A program made the position numbers and the translations under genes. A DNA stretch of 64,000 nt from WM-3-3 sp041660045 (GTDB lineage Bacteria; Pseudomonadota; Gammaproteobacteria; Methylococcales; Methylomonadaceae). Positions 9,094 through 18,120 of the stretch are shown piece after piece. Below the pieces are notes generated by a model. The model was not told the origin of the DNA. It ran no database searches and saw nothing but the letters and a program-made list of their open reading frames with translations. The number at the start of each line of letters is the position of its first letter. Within the stretch, counting starts at the first letter, position 1. The stretch is taken from NCBI GenBank assembly GCA_041660045.1, contig JBAZXA010000012.1, forward strand, positions 50,367-114,366, in the 5' to 3' direction.

Positions 9094-10128
9094 TTATTTA
9101 GAATCCGCTTCAGGACCTTTTATAGAATTAATTTGAGCCACAGCTTCCGGTGCCAAATTTTGCATAATCTCCATAAAATCCGCGGTGACCAATTTTCGTG
9201 CCCGATTTAACAATAGCGGCACCGGGCTAGATGGTTCATACTCTTGGTAATAATTGCATATCAGATCTATCGCCTTGATAACCTCAGTTCTTGTACCTAA
9301 TTTGCTTAGCCCAAGTTGCGGTTTTTCCTCTGTTTTTACTGCCTGCGTAAGATCTTGCGTGATGCTAACAGCTTCTGCTTCACCTCTGACAACTAATTTT
9401 TCTCCGGCCAATTGTTCAAGCCCCAAACGTATCTCTTTCATTAGTAACTTTATCGGGTCAAGATTGACACTGTGCCCTAACTCTCCTGAATATTCAGCTA
9501 CGGTATTTTCAATTTGCTGTAATGCCACTTCTGATTCTTGTATAGCTTGGTAAACCATTAATAACTCTGTTTGCTCAGCATCATTAAAAACGGCTTTGAT
9601 AAAACTAATATCTTGTTTAGCCATATCAGCCGGTAAGGCTAATTTTTCCGTAGCATATAATATATTTTTATAGCTAATGACACCTACCGTTAGTGACGTG
9701 GTTAATGGGCAAACCATAATGGCATTTAATATTAATTCTTGGCTACACAGTTCTTCTAATATATTAATACGCTGTGTTATATCGCCGTCATCTGGATCGG
9801 GTAATGGATGTATTGTCAGCCAATATTTATTTAAGGATTTATTGAGTAAAACTAAGCCATCCCGCAATCCTAAAAAACCAGCTATATTAATATGTGTCCT
9901 TATTAAATATAATATAACTTGCAAATCCTTAGATTGATTTAATAAACTAACGATAGGGTTATTAATTTCTTGCCAATTGGGCGGTTCGGATTTTTGGCCG
10001 GAAAACTGATTTTCTGGCGTACCTTTTATGGCGACATCAAGCGCTAAGCGTTCCGCGTGATATTCCATATTAGGCCCACAGGGTAGCTGTTGGCTTATCT
10101 CGCTAAGTAGTTGTTCTAAATCCAACAT
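9094..10128 (-). CDS. tssA: T6SS cap protein TssA (ImpA N-domain)
   Basis: TssA primes baseplate assembly and guides tube and sheath polymerisation from the distal end. The 344-residue protein opens with an ImpA N-terminal domain (CGPNMEYHAERLALD and PPNWQEI, then KDLQVILYLIRTHINIAGFLGLRDGL broken here by lower-complexity helices) and ends in a compact C-terminal helical domain, the layout of the shorter TssA classes. It is the first gene of the minus-strand T6SS operon, so the promoter should lie in the AT-rich gap before the divergent FHA gene. Confidence 0.92.
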   Translation of the reverse strand: MLDLEQLLSEISQQLPCGPNMEYHAERLALDVAIKGTPENQFSGQKSEPPNWQEINNPIVSLLNQSKDLQVILYLIRTHINIAGFLGLRDGLVLLNKSLNKYWLTIHPLPDPDDGDITQRINILEELCSQELILNAIMVCPLTTSLTVGVISYKNILYATEKLALPADMAKQDISFIKAVFNDAEQTELLMVYQAIQESEVALQQIENTVAEYSGELGHSVNLDPIKLLMKEIRLGLEQLAGEKLVVRGEAEAVSITQDLTQAVKTEEKPQLGLSKLGTRTEVIKAIDLICNYYQEYEPSSPVPLLLNRARKLVTADFMEIMQNLAPEAVAQINSIKGPEADSK

Positions 10129-10440
10129 AATGCCCTCTTGTTTCTAGTTGTAAACAGTTTAACCATTCCCGCGTTAAACGTAAGTTACTTATTACCTATG
10201 ATAATAGTTAAAAATTACCATTTACCTCCTGTAAAAAATCAATTAATGAAAAAACTAGCAGCATAATTTATTTAACCACTCAGTTATTTACTAGCCTAGT
10301 ATTTCTAATTAAAATAAAACCTCGGCTATAAATTTGGCTATTGAATAATTAATCTATATTATTCAATTGAATTATAGTAAAAACTTCTAATTTAAACGTT
10401 AATAAAAATAAAACTAATATAAAACACTAACTAACGCCTA
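10129..10440. promoter_or_regulatory. AT-rich divergent intergenic region, tssA versus FHA gene
   Basis: A very AT-rich stretch of 312 bases between two divergently transcribed starts must hold the promoters of the T6SS operon and of the FHA-transglycosylase gene. I could not pick out a convincing -35/-10 pair, sigma-54 site or operator by eye, and no gene is visible in it. Confidence 0.5.
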
Positions 10441-12111
10441 ATGTCCGATGACAAAACCCTATTATTAAAAACCATACCACCGGCTAATAACGATGCTGAT
10501 CAAACCCTGTACTTGCCTTTTGAGGCCGTCAGTGTAGGTTTATGTCAAGGCGACGGCGAAATTACCGCGAGCTATATTTTTTCTGAGGATTTTTCCGCCG
10601 GGCGGGCTCCTGACAACCCTATCACCATTAATAACGCCGCTATCAGCCGGCACCATCTACAGGTAAAAAAGCAATCAGACGGCTGGTGGCTTTATGATAC
10701 CGCCAGCGCCAATGGCCTGTTTATTGAGGGTGAGCGCGTGCTCATAAAGCAAAAATTAGTCTTCCCAGTCAGCGTTTTTTTTGGCCATTCAGATCTGCAT
10801 TTAAACATTGCCCTTGTCAAGCAAACCGCTGCCCCCGTTTTAAACCCAGATGCCACTGTACTGCTACCTCCGTCTGAACCACGGCTAGGGCAAGCGCACA
10901 TTAAACGAAAACCATTAACCGAAGCGGAAGCAAAAGCGCGCTTTTTAGCGGATAACGAAGCGCATGATGCTGGCGACTACACCAAGATGCTGCGCAAAAT
11001 CATTCATCAAGACCGCGCCATCAGAAAAAAAAGCCATCACAAAATCATAGCCCTATTAACGCTATTTTTTTGTTTGGCTATCGCTTTGGCGATTTATCAG
11101 CACATTGCCCTAAACAATACCCAAACATTGGCAATTGACCTGTTTTATGACATGAAAGCCTTAGAAGTCAGCATTGCCCAAACGGATGTTAAGCTTGAAG
11201 ATAGCGCTAAAGCACTAGAGATAGTGCTGAATACTATTAATGAAGAAAAATTGCACATCGCCCAGGCACAAATTCAGGCTGAACGTGAAAAAATTCTCGC
11301 CGAAAGGCAGCGCATGTCACAAGAACGAAAACGGCTGGCCGCTATGAAAGAAAAGTATCAACAATATTTAGCCGAAGCACGCGCTTTAAAATTCCGCTTT
11401 CCAAGCACGGCCGCTTACGAGGATGACTTAATTTTAAAAGTTGCCCGGGAACTGGGTGAAAGTGAACTGGAATTACCTGATGATTTTTTACAGGAAGTAA
11501 AAAAATATATCCAGTATTGGCAAGCCTCGCCGCGTATACCACAAACCCTAAACAACATTAGGCAAAACCAGCATTTATCCTTGGTGTTGAGCGCATTAGG
11601 TAATGCCGGCTTACCGCCTTATTTTATGTATTTACCATTACAGGAAAGTGGTTACGATGACCTTGCCATTGGCCCTAAAACCCGATTTGGTATCGCTAAA
11701 GGTGCCTGGCAATTACTGCCTGCGACGGCACAACAATATGGCTTAGCAACAGGGCCATTAACCGAAACCAGTGAATATGATAGTCAAGACCAGCGTTTTG
11801 ACTTTGCTTTAGCGACCACAGCCGCCACCCGCTATTTAAAGTATATTTACAGTACTGAAGCCCAAGCCTCCGGCCTATTGGTTATGTCCAGTTATAATTA
11901 CGGCGATACGCGGGTAAAAAACCTCATCAAACAAATGCCTGATAACCCAAGGGAAAAGAATTTTTGGAAATTCATACAGCGTTATGAACTACCTAAACAA
12001 ACCCACGATTATGTATTTTACATTTTCGCTGCCGCCGTTATCGGCGAAGATCCAGAACATTTTGGCTTTAACTTTTTACCGCCATTGTTTCGGCTAAGCC
12101 AACAACCTTAG
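10441..12111 (+). CDS. FHA domain - transmembrane - coiled coil - lytic transglycosylase fusion
   Basis: A 556-residue modular protein. Residues about 45-125 form a forkhead-associated phosphothreonine-binding domain with the usual R55, S69-R70-H71 and N91-G92. A hydrophobic helix spans about 202-222, followed by a long charged coiled coil (about 240-320). The C-terminal domain (about 385-545) is a soluble lytic transglycosylase fold with catalytic-type glutamate E402 in LPLQESGYDD, GAWQLLPATA and SSYNYG. Predicted topology: FHA in the cytoplasm, muramidase in the periplasm. It is divergent from the T6SS operon. FHA proteins (Fha/TagH) and peptidoglycan hydrolases are both known T6SS accessories, so this single protein could couple post-translational control to local cell-wall opening; that role is inference. 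Confidence 0.85.
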   Translation: MSDDKTLLLKTIPPANNDADQTLYLPFEAVSVGLCQGDGEITASYIFSEDFSAGRAPDNPITINNAAISRHHLQVKKQSDGWWLYDTASANGLFIEGERVLIKQKLVFPVSVFFGHSDLHLNIALVKQTAAPVLNPDATVLLPPSEPRLGQAHIKRKPLTEAEAKARFLADNEAHDAGDYTKMLRKIIHQDRAIRKKSHHKIIALLTLFFCLAIALAIYQHIALNNTQTLAIDLFYDMKALEVSIAQTDVKLEDSAKALEIVLNTINEEKLHIAQAQIQAEREKILAERQRMSQERKRLAAMKEKYQQYLAEARALKFRFPSTAAYEDDLILKVARELGESELELPDDFLQEVKKYIQYWQASPRIPQTLNNIRQNQHLSLVLSALGNAGLPPYFMYLPLQESGYDDLAIGPKTRFGIAKGAWQLLPATAQQYGLATGPLTETSEYDSQDQRFDFALATTAATRYLKYIYSTEAQASGLLVMSSYNYGDTRVKNLIKQMPDNPREKNFWKFIQRYELPKQTHDYVFYIFAAAVIGEDPEHFGFNFLPPLFRLSQQP

Positions 12112-12373
12112 TGCAAAACCTTAATAGGTTAAGCTGATTTAAGCTTTACCCTTAGCCAATACCAAAAGAAACCATAACGCCTCCTTTAAATGTGGCATTA
12201 TCCAATGCTAGGTTAAAGTGTTTGCATATGCAGATCAGGGCAATAGGAGCTGGAAGAAGACCGAACGGGTAACTAACGCCCCAAGCATAGCCCTCAGTAA
12301 AGACTTAAAAATACCCTAGCCGAATTCAATTTGACCTACTATTATTAAAGACTAACCGTGTCCGGGGAAATTT

Positions 12374-13315
12374 ATGACTACATTGCTTTGGCTACAAACT
12401 GGCTCATGCGGTGGCGATACTATGTCGATATTGTGTGCTGACAGCCCTACACTTGAAGAACTTGTCGACAGTTATGGCATAGACCTGCTCTGGCAACCCT
12501 CTTTGTCGAATGAGCCAACAAGCAGGCTGGATGCCATCATCCACGCAATCAAAACGGATCAACAACAACTCGATATTTTATGCATAGAGGGCAGCATTAT
12601 CACAGGCCCTAATGGCTCAGGCATGTACGACCCTTATCGGGGGCGTTCCAAAATGAGCCTAGTGAGTGAATTGGCCGATAAGGCTAACTATGTTGTTGCC
12701 CTGGGCACTTGTGCTGCTTATGGCGGCGTACATGCTGCGCCACCCAACCCAACTGATTGTTTAGGCCTGCAGTTTGACAAACACGCACCGGGCGGTTTAT
12801 TGCCACCCGAATGGCGCTCTGCCCAAGGCCTGCCCGTCATCAATATATCCGGTTGCCCAGCACACCCAAATGCAATGACCAAAACGCTAGCCATGCTGGC
12901 TAGTGGGTTCCCGATTGAGCTTGACCATCTCAACCGTCCGAAAGCTTTTTTTAATACAACCGTGCATCAAGGCTGTACACGCAATGAATACCACGAATAC
13001 GATGTTGAAGATACCGAGTTCGGCGACAAGGCCTGTATGTTTTTTAATTTGGGTTGCCAAGGCCCTGTCACCTTGGCTATTTGTAACACCGAGCTCTGGA
13101 ATGGCCGCAGCAGCAAAACCCGGGCTGGCGTGCCCTGTTTTGGCTGCACCTCACCCAACTTTCCCCAGGACCAAGACTTATTCCTGACAGAAAAAATCGG
13201 CACCATCCCTATCCATCTGCCATTAGGCGTAGAACGGGCTAATTATTTGGCCTACAAAAGCTTAGCCCACGATGCCGCGCCAGACCGGATTTTAAACAAA
13301 ACAATGGATCCATAG
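12374..13315 (+). CDS. soluble [NiFe] hydrogenase small subunit (group 2-like, sensory type likely)
   Basis: Electron-transfer subunit of a [NiFe] hydrogenase, 313 residues. There is no Tat signal or membrane anchor, so it is cytoplasmic, as in group 2 enzymes. Proximal cluster ligands: C12, then D15 where a cysteine is usual (motif SCGGDTMS), C113 in GTCAAYGG and C161 in SGCPAHPN. Distal cluster: H198, C201, C221, C228. Medial cluster: C237, C255, C258. A 3Cys/1Asp proximal cluster is known from actinobacterial-type hydrogenase. GGGGAAA stands just before the ATG. The gene is two bases upstream of the large subunit and in an operon with a Rieske-GGDEF-EAL protein, which favours a H2-sensing role over energy conservation. 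Subgroup assignment is inference. Confidence 0.92.
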   Translation: MTTLLWLQTGSCGGDTMSILCADSPTLEELVDSYGIDLLWQPSLSNEPTSRLDAIIHAIKTDQQQLDILCIEGSIITGPNGSGMYDPYRGRSKMSLVSELADKANYVVALGTCAAYGGVHAAPPNPTDCLGLQFDKHAPGGLLPPEWRSAQGLPVINISGCPAHPNAMTKTLAMLASGFPIELDHLNRPKAFFNTTVHQGCTRNEYHEYDVEDTEFGDKACMFFNLGCQGPVTLAICNTELWNGRSSKTRAGVPCFGCTSPNFPQDQDLFLTEKIGTIPIHLPLGVERANYLAYKSLAHDAAPDRILNKTMDP

Positions 13316-13317
13316 CC

Positions 13318-14856
13318 ATGGCTAAACGTATTATCCAAATCGACCTTAACCGCGTAGAAGGTGATCTGGATTTTCAGCTGGAACTGGAAGACAATAAAAT
13401 CACCGATGCCCGCTGTATTGGCTCACTTTATAGAGGCTTCGAACAAATCCTGATCGGGCGTAAGCCTAAGGATGCACTTGTTATTACCCCACGTATTTGT
13501 GGGATTTGTGGTACGGCACAATTAAATGCCGCGGTATTGGCGTTAGAACAGGTAGGCCAAATACCCATCCCACCAAACGCTGTCCGCATCCGCAATTTAT
13601 GCTTAATGGCGGAAACGGTGCAAAGCGATATACGCCAATCCTTTTTGTTTTTCACGGCTGATTTTTGCCATCCCAAATACCTCAATCTACCCTTATATGA
13701 ACAAGCACGGGCAGCATTTTTGCCGTTTAAAGGCTGGGTACACCGCGGCGCACTTGAGCACTCACGCCATATTATCGAAATCATCGCCCTGTTTGGCGGC
13801 CAGTGGCCACATTCCTCGTATATGCTACCCGGCGGCGTGACCACGTCAGCCAGTACCCGTCATATCATCGACAGCTTGTCCATCCTCAACAAACTCACGC
13901 AATGGTTTGAACAAGCCATTATTGGGACTTCTTTAGAGGCTTGGTTAGCCCTGCAATCGGCTGACGAATTGTTTGCCTGGTTAAGCGCAAAAGCCAGTCA
14001 TGCTGATAGCGCCATAGGTTTATTCACCCGCATGTCCCGCGCTATTGGCTTGCATGGCTTAGGTTTTGGTAGCCAACACATGCTCAGTTATGGCGCCTAT
14101 GATGACCCAGCCTATGCCGGCACACCACTGCCCCAGCATCAGCGTCTTTTCAAAGCCGGTTTCCTGAATGCGGACACTGGCAATATTGAGCCTTTTGATC
14201 AAACCGAGATTAGCGAACATGTGCGCTATTCTTGGTTTAAAGCTTATGCGGGCGGCCGCCATCCGTTTCAAGGTCAAACAATTCCTGATTTTCAACCCCA
14301 TACGGATCGCTATACTTGGTGTAAAGCGCCGCGTTATCAAAATAAAGTCATCCAAACAGGACCTTTGGCTGATGCCCTTATAGACGGTGAGCCGCTAATC
14401 AGCTCGTTATATCAAGCTGAAGGCGGCAATGCTTGGTTACGTCAGTTTGCCCGCTTGCGGCGCACCACCCGGTTGTTGCAAAAAATGCGGGAAACGATAC
14501 AGGAATTGGCGGCACAACCTCATGAACCGCATATGCTTGCACCCGTCGCCAGCGACATCCCAGATGGCGAGGGCTTTGGCCTAGTGACCGCAGCACGTGG
14601 TGCCTTAGGCCATTGGCTAAAAATTACCGACGGTGCCATCAGCCACTATCAGGTCATTACACCGACAGCATGGAATGCATCGCCAAAAGATAGCGAAGGC
14701 AGGCATGGCCACTGGGAAAGTAGTTTAATCGGTTTGCACATTGATGATGCTGACGACCCCGTTGAAATCGGCCATATTATCCGTTCCCATGATCCATGCT
14801 TAGTCTGCACGGTACATGTGTTAGATTCTGGCAAGCACATTACCCTGTGGCCATAG
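13318..14856 (+). CDS. soluble [NiFe] hydrogenase large subunit (group 2-like)
   Basis: Catalytic subunit holding the Ni-Fe(CN)2CO centre, 512 residues. L1 motif is RICGICGTAQ with C61 and C64; the position often occupied by histidine is Q68, a substitution I recall from regulatory hydrogenases. L2 is DPCLVCTVH with C494, C497 and H500. Twelve residues follow H500, matching the tail that maturation proteases remove; classical sensor subunits (HoxC/HupV) are described as lacking such a tail. The protease gene follows three bases later. The overall set of four metal cysteines is intact, so an active site is expected. Accessory hyp genes are not in the window and must be elsewhere. Confidence 0.95.
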   Translation: MAKRIIQIDLNRVEGDLDFQLELEDNKITDARCIGSLYRGFEQILIGRKPKDALVITPRICGICGTAQLNAAVLALEQVGQIPIPPNAVRIRNLCLMAETVQSDIRQSFLFFTADFCHPKYLNLPLYEQARAAFLPFKGWVHRGALEHSRHIIEIIALFGGQWPHSSYMLPGGVTTSASTRHIIDSLSILNKLTQWFEQAIIGTSLEAWLALQSADELFAWLSAKASHADSAIGLFTRMSRAIGLHGLGFGSQHMLSYGAYDDPAYAGTPLPQHQRLFKAGFLNADTGNIEPFDQTEISEHVRYSWFKAYAGGRHPFQGQTIPDFQPHTDRYTWCKAPRYQNKVIQTGPLADALIDGEPLISSLYQAEGGNAWLRQFARLRRTTRLLQKMRETIQELAAQPHEPHMLAPVASDIPDGEGFGLVTAARGALGHWLKITDGAISHYQVITPTAWNASPKDSEGRHGHWESSLIGLHIDDADDPVEIGHIIRSHDPCLVCTVHVLDSGKHITLWP

Positions 14857-14859
14857 CCT

Positions 14860-15312
14860 ATGAGCAAACGCCATATTGTTTGCTTCGGCAACGAACTACA
14901 GGGGGATGATGGTTTCGGCATTCATATCTACAGGCATTTATGCCAGCACGCCTGGCCACCAGATGTTGGACTATTTAATGCCGGTATCGCAGGGCTCAAT
15001 GCCATCGGTTTACTAGAAGATTGCCAACAAGCAATACTTGTCGATGCCTTGTCTAATTTTGGCAATGTCGGCGAGGTTTTTATTTTAACACCAGAAGATT
15101 TGGCAGCTAGACCGCAAGCACATAATGGCCATGGCCTGGGTATCCCCTATTTACTGGAAGCGTTAAACGTTTTCCGGACACCATTGCCCGAGATTTTAAT
15201 CGTTGGTGTAGAAGTTGCCGCCATCAAACCCTTTTCGCTACATTTATCCCATCAAACTGAGCTGGCTGTCAAAAAAACAGTACACTTAATCCGTGGTCTT
15301 TTGCCGATATGA
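14860..15312 (+). CDS. [NiFe] hydrogenase maturation protease (M52 family)
   Basis: Endopeptidase of the HyaD/HybD/HupW family that clips the C-terminal tail of the large subunit after nickel insertion. The 150 residues carry the family start CFGNELQGDDGFG (metal-binding aspartate in GDDGFG), the VDAL segment with a second acidic ligand, and the GHGLGIPYLL histidine region. The gene sits between the large subunit and the Rieske-GGDEF-EAL gene and overlaps the latter by four bases (ATGA). Its presence agrees with the processing tail seen on the large subunit. Confidence 0.93.
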   Translation: MSKRHIVCFGNELQGDDGFGIHIYRHLCQHAWPPDVGLFNAGIAGLNAIGLLEDCQQAILVDALSNFGNVGEVFILTPEDLAARPQAHNGHGLGIPYLLEALNVFRTPLPEILIVGVEVAAIKPFSLHLSHQTELAVKKTVHLIRGLLPI

Positions 15313-17966
15313 AACAGCGCACGCTAACTTTTGACAATGCCACCATAGAGTCGGTAAGTTTTATTGCCACAGCTGACCCACCCCGCTGGAAGGGGCAGTT
15401 ACAGTTGCCCAACCAAAACCCGATCGATCTTATAATTTTTAATATTGCAGGCGAATTTCGGGCTTTTCCTGCTTCCTGCCCCCACGAAAATTACAACTTA
15501 ACGCTTTGCCCTTTACGTGATGGCGATACCCTCATTTGCCCAGCCCATCAATTTCGAATTAACGCCTTACCAACCACGGGACTTGTGCTTAACGAGCATG
15601 ACGGCCAGTTTATGGTGTGCCTAAAAACTATCAGTTTGTTAAGTACCGCTGAAAATAATACTGTAAACACTATACCCGCCGAAAGCCCTGACTTAACCAG
15701 ACAACTACGGGAAGAAATTGAGAAACTGCGTTTATCTAACCGCAAACAAGAAAAGCAAATCCACATCATTGCCCAAGCAATGGATACTGTCATCAATGAA
15801 TCAGAGCGGGAAAAGACCAAGTTTAAAGAAAAAGCCGATCACCACCAAGCGCTGAGCCGCTTTGTCAACCGCATCATGGATACCTTGGACAACCTCATCT
15901 TTGTTATTGATAATAATGGCTTGATTAAACGTCTCAATAGCGCGGTGGAACGGGAACTCAAGGTTACCGAAAAAGAATTGTTAGGTACCGCTTTCGATGC
16001 TTTATTACTTCCCGAAGAACGACGACACCTTACTGAACTATTACCCGTTTTACCCTGGAAGCTTGAATCGGTATTCCTAGAAAGCGTCCGCATCAACGGC
16101 AGCTATTCTGGCGAGCATATGCTCCTAGGCAATGGGCCTGAAGCTAGCAGAGCCATTTTTTGGTTAAAAAGCAGTTTGCTGCACACCGAAAAAGGAAAAC
16201 TGGAAGGCGCTGTTATCAGTGGCCTCAACATTACTGAAATTAAAACCCGGGAAACTCAATTAAAATTGAGTGCCAAAGTATTTGAAAACAGCGGTGAAGC
16301 CATTTTTATCACTGATCCACAAGGTGTCATTAAAGAAGTCAATTCTGCATTCTGCCAAATTACCGGTTATCAGCGCACGGAAGTGATAGGCCAAAACACC
16401 CGGTTGTTGAAATCGCACTTACACGATCTAAGCTTTTACCAAAGCCTATGGCAAACCCTGTTAAACGTGGGGTCTTGGAAAGGTGAAATTTGGGATCGCC
16501 GAAAGAACGGCGATATCTGCCCAATGCTGCTAAGCATTAACGCCGTCACCGATGAAAGCGGGCAACTTACCCATTATGTCGCGATCTCAGCTGATATTAG
16601 CCAGCAAAAACAAACAGAACAAGAGCTAAAACAACTGGCGCATTACGATGTCTTGACCAAACTGCCCAACCGCTTTCTGTTTAAGGACCGCTTTGAGCAG
16701 GAAATCCTATTGGCAGAACGCAATAATACCCGTCTTGCCTTGTTTTTTCTTGATCTGGACCGCTTCAAAGATATTAACGACACACTTGGGCATTGGGCGG
16801 GTGATATGCTATTGCAGGCCCTCTCCACACGTATCCAAGGGTGTTTGCGTAAATCCGACACCGTTGCCCGCATGGGCGGTGACGAATTTACCATTATCCT
16901 GCCGGGTTTAACCGGGATAGCAGATGCTACGGAATTGGCCCAACTACTGATTGATGAGATCATGCGTCCCGTCCAAATAAAAGACCATACCACTTTTGTC
17001 AGCGTGAGTATTGGCATTGCCATCTATCCAGACGATGGCGAAGACTTTTACACCTTGACCAAGCATGCAGATATAGCCATGTTTGCCTCCAAGGCGAAAG
17101 GCCGTGGCATTTTTCAATACTTTGAAACAGGTATGAACGAAACCGCCCACCAACGGCTGTTATTGGAAAACGCACTACGCTTAGCCATAGAAAAACAAGA
17201 ATTCGAGCTTTATTACCAACCCAAAGCCGATGGCACATTAAGCCGATTAGCCGGTGCAGAAGCCTTGGTACGCTGGCGACGCCCAGGTTTTGGCATTGTT
17301 TCGCCGGACCACTTTATAGCGCTCACTGAAGAAACCGATTTGATTATACCGTTAGGCAATTGGATACTCGAAACCGCTTGCCTACAAGCCAATATTTGGG
17401 CACACAAACTACCGGGCTTCCGCGTCGCGATCAATATCTCACCCAAACAACTATTAGCGGAAAATTTTATAGACGTACTTGAAGGCATTTTGGCTAAAAC
17501 GGGTACCCATCCTGAATGGATAACCTTAGAAGTCACCGAAAGCTTGATTATGCATGACATCCAGATTACCGCCGAGCGCCTACAGAAAATCCGCAACCGT
17601 GGTATCCACATTGCCATGGACGATTTTGGCACCGGCTATTCATCGTTATCTTATTTACAAAAACTGCCTATCAACAGCCTTAAAATTGACCGCTCATTTA
17701 TTCAAGCTTACAAAGGGGACCCAACCTCAAAAGAAGCCGCTTTTATCAAGACCATCGTCTCTTTAGGGCAAACCCTTAATATGACAGTCGTGGCTGAAGG
17801 TGTAGAAACCGAAGTCCAGCTCATCTTATTGCAAGCCTATGGCTGCCATGAGATTCAAGGCTATTATCTGTCCCCTCCGATGCCCGCAGAGCAATTCCAA
17901 CACTGCTGGATTGATCATGGCCTGGCTGAGTTAAGCAAAAAACGGCCTGAGCTGCATGTGTTCTAA
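15309..17966 (+). CDS. Rieske [2Fe-2S] - PAS - PAS - GGDEF - EAL signalling protein
   Basis: An 885-residue cytoplasmic protein without membrane helices. Residues about 20-105 form a Rieske ferredoxin-like domain with the full ligand set C57-x-H59 and C77-x2-H80, 17 residues apart. A coiled coil (about 130-180) leads to two PAS domains (about 185-305 and 320-435). The GGDEF domain has an intact GGDEF at 523-527 and an inhibitory-site RxxD at 514-517. The EAL domain has E651 in EALVRW, DDFGTG at 771-776 and LKIDRSF, so both c-di-GMP synthesis and hydrolysis are possible. Translation is coupled to the hydrogenase protease gene. Most natural reading: electrons from H2 reduce the Rieske centre and this alters c-di-GMP turnover. 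Domain calls are firm; the electron path is inference. Confidence 0.93.
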   Translation: MKQRTLTFDNATIESVSFIATADPPRWKGQLQLPNQNPIDLIIFNIAGEFRAFPASCPHENYNLTLCPLRDGDTLICPAHQFRINALPTTGLVLNEHDGQFMVCLKTISLLSTAENNTVNTIPAESPDLTRQLREEIEKLRLSNRKQEKQIHIIAQAMDTVINESEREKTKFKEKADHHQALSRFVNRIMDTLDNLIFVIDNNGLIKRLNSAVERELKVTEKELLGTAFDALLLPEERRHLTELLPVLPWKLESVFLESVRINGSYSGEHMLLGNGPEASRAIFWLKSSLLHTEKGKLEGAVISGLNITEIKTRETQLKLSAKVFENSGEAIFITDPQGVIKEVNSAFCQITGYQRTEVIGQNTRLLKSHLHDLSFYQSLWQTLLNVGSWKGEIWDRRKNGDICPMLLSINAVTDESGQLTHYVAISADISQQKQTEQELKQLAHYDVLTKLPNRFLFKDRFEQEILLAERNNTRLALFFLDLDRFKDINDTLGHWAGDMLLQALSTRIQGCLRKSDTVARMGGDEFTIILPGLTGIADATELAQLLIDEIMRPVQIKDHTTFVSVSIGIAIYPDDGEDFYTLTKHADIAMFASKAKGRGIFQYFETGMNETAHQRLLLENALRLAIEKQEFELYYQPKADGTLSRLAGAEALVRWRRPGFGIVSPDHFIALTEETDLIIPLGNWILETACLQANIWAHKLPGFRVAINISPKQLLAENFIDVLEGILAKTGTHPEWITLEVTESLIMHDIQITAERLQKIRNRGIHIAMDDFGTGYSSLSYLQKLPINSLKIDRSFIQAYKGDPTSKEAAFIKTIVSLGQTLNMTVVAEGVETEVQLILLQAYGCHEIQGYYLSPPMPAEQFQHCWIDHGLAELSKKRPELHVF

Positions 17967-18016
17967 GCCTAGATTAGCCCAACCCGCCTAACCTATGCGG
18001 CCCTACCCTTGCCTAT

Positions 18017-18037
18017 AAAGCCTTGAATAGAGGCTTT
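18017..18037 (+). terminator. hairpin after the Rieske-GGDEF-EAL gene
   Basis: AAAGCCT and AGGCTTT arms (seven bases each) around a seven-base loop, about 50 bases after the stop codon of the signalling gene. The following bases are not a clean T-run, so termination would be weak; it may equally be a processing structure. Confidence 0.35.
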
Positions 18038-18120
18038 GTGTAACTTATCTAGAGCACTCTCAAAGACTTTATATTTTTATTAAAAAACGGCTTATGATGT
18101 AACCACGCTACCTTTTGTTA

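Noticed and set aside
12192..12210. TGGCA...TGC string before the hydrogenase operon, like a sigma-54 promoter
   Set aside because: The GG and GC pairs are 11 bases apart instead of 10, and the flanks do not match; spacing is strict for sigma-54.
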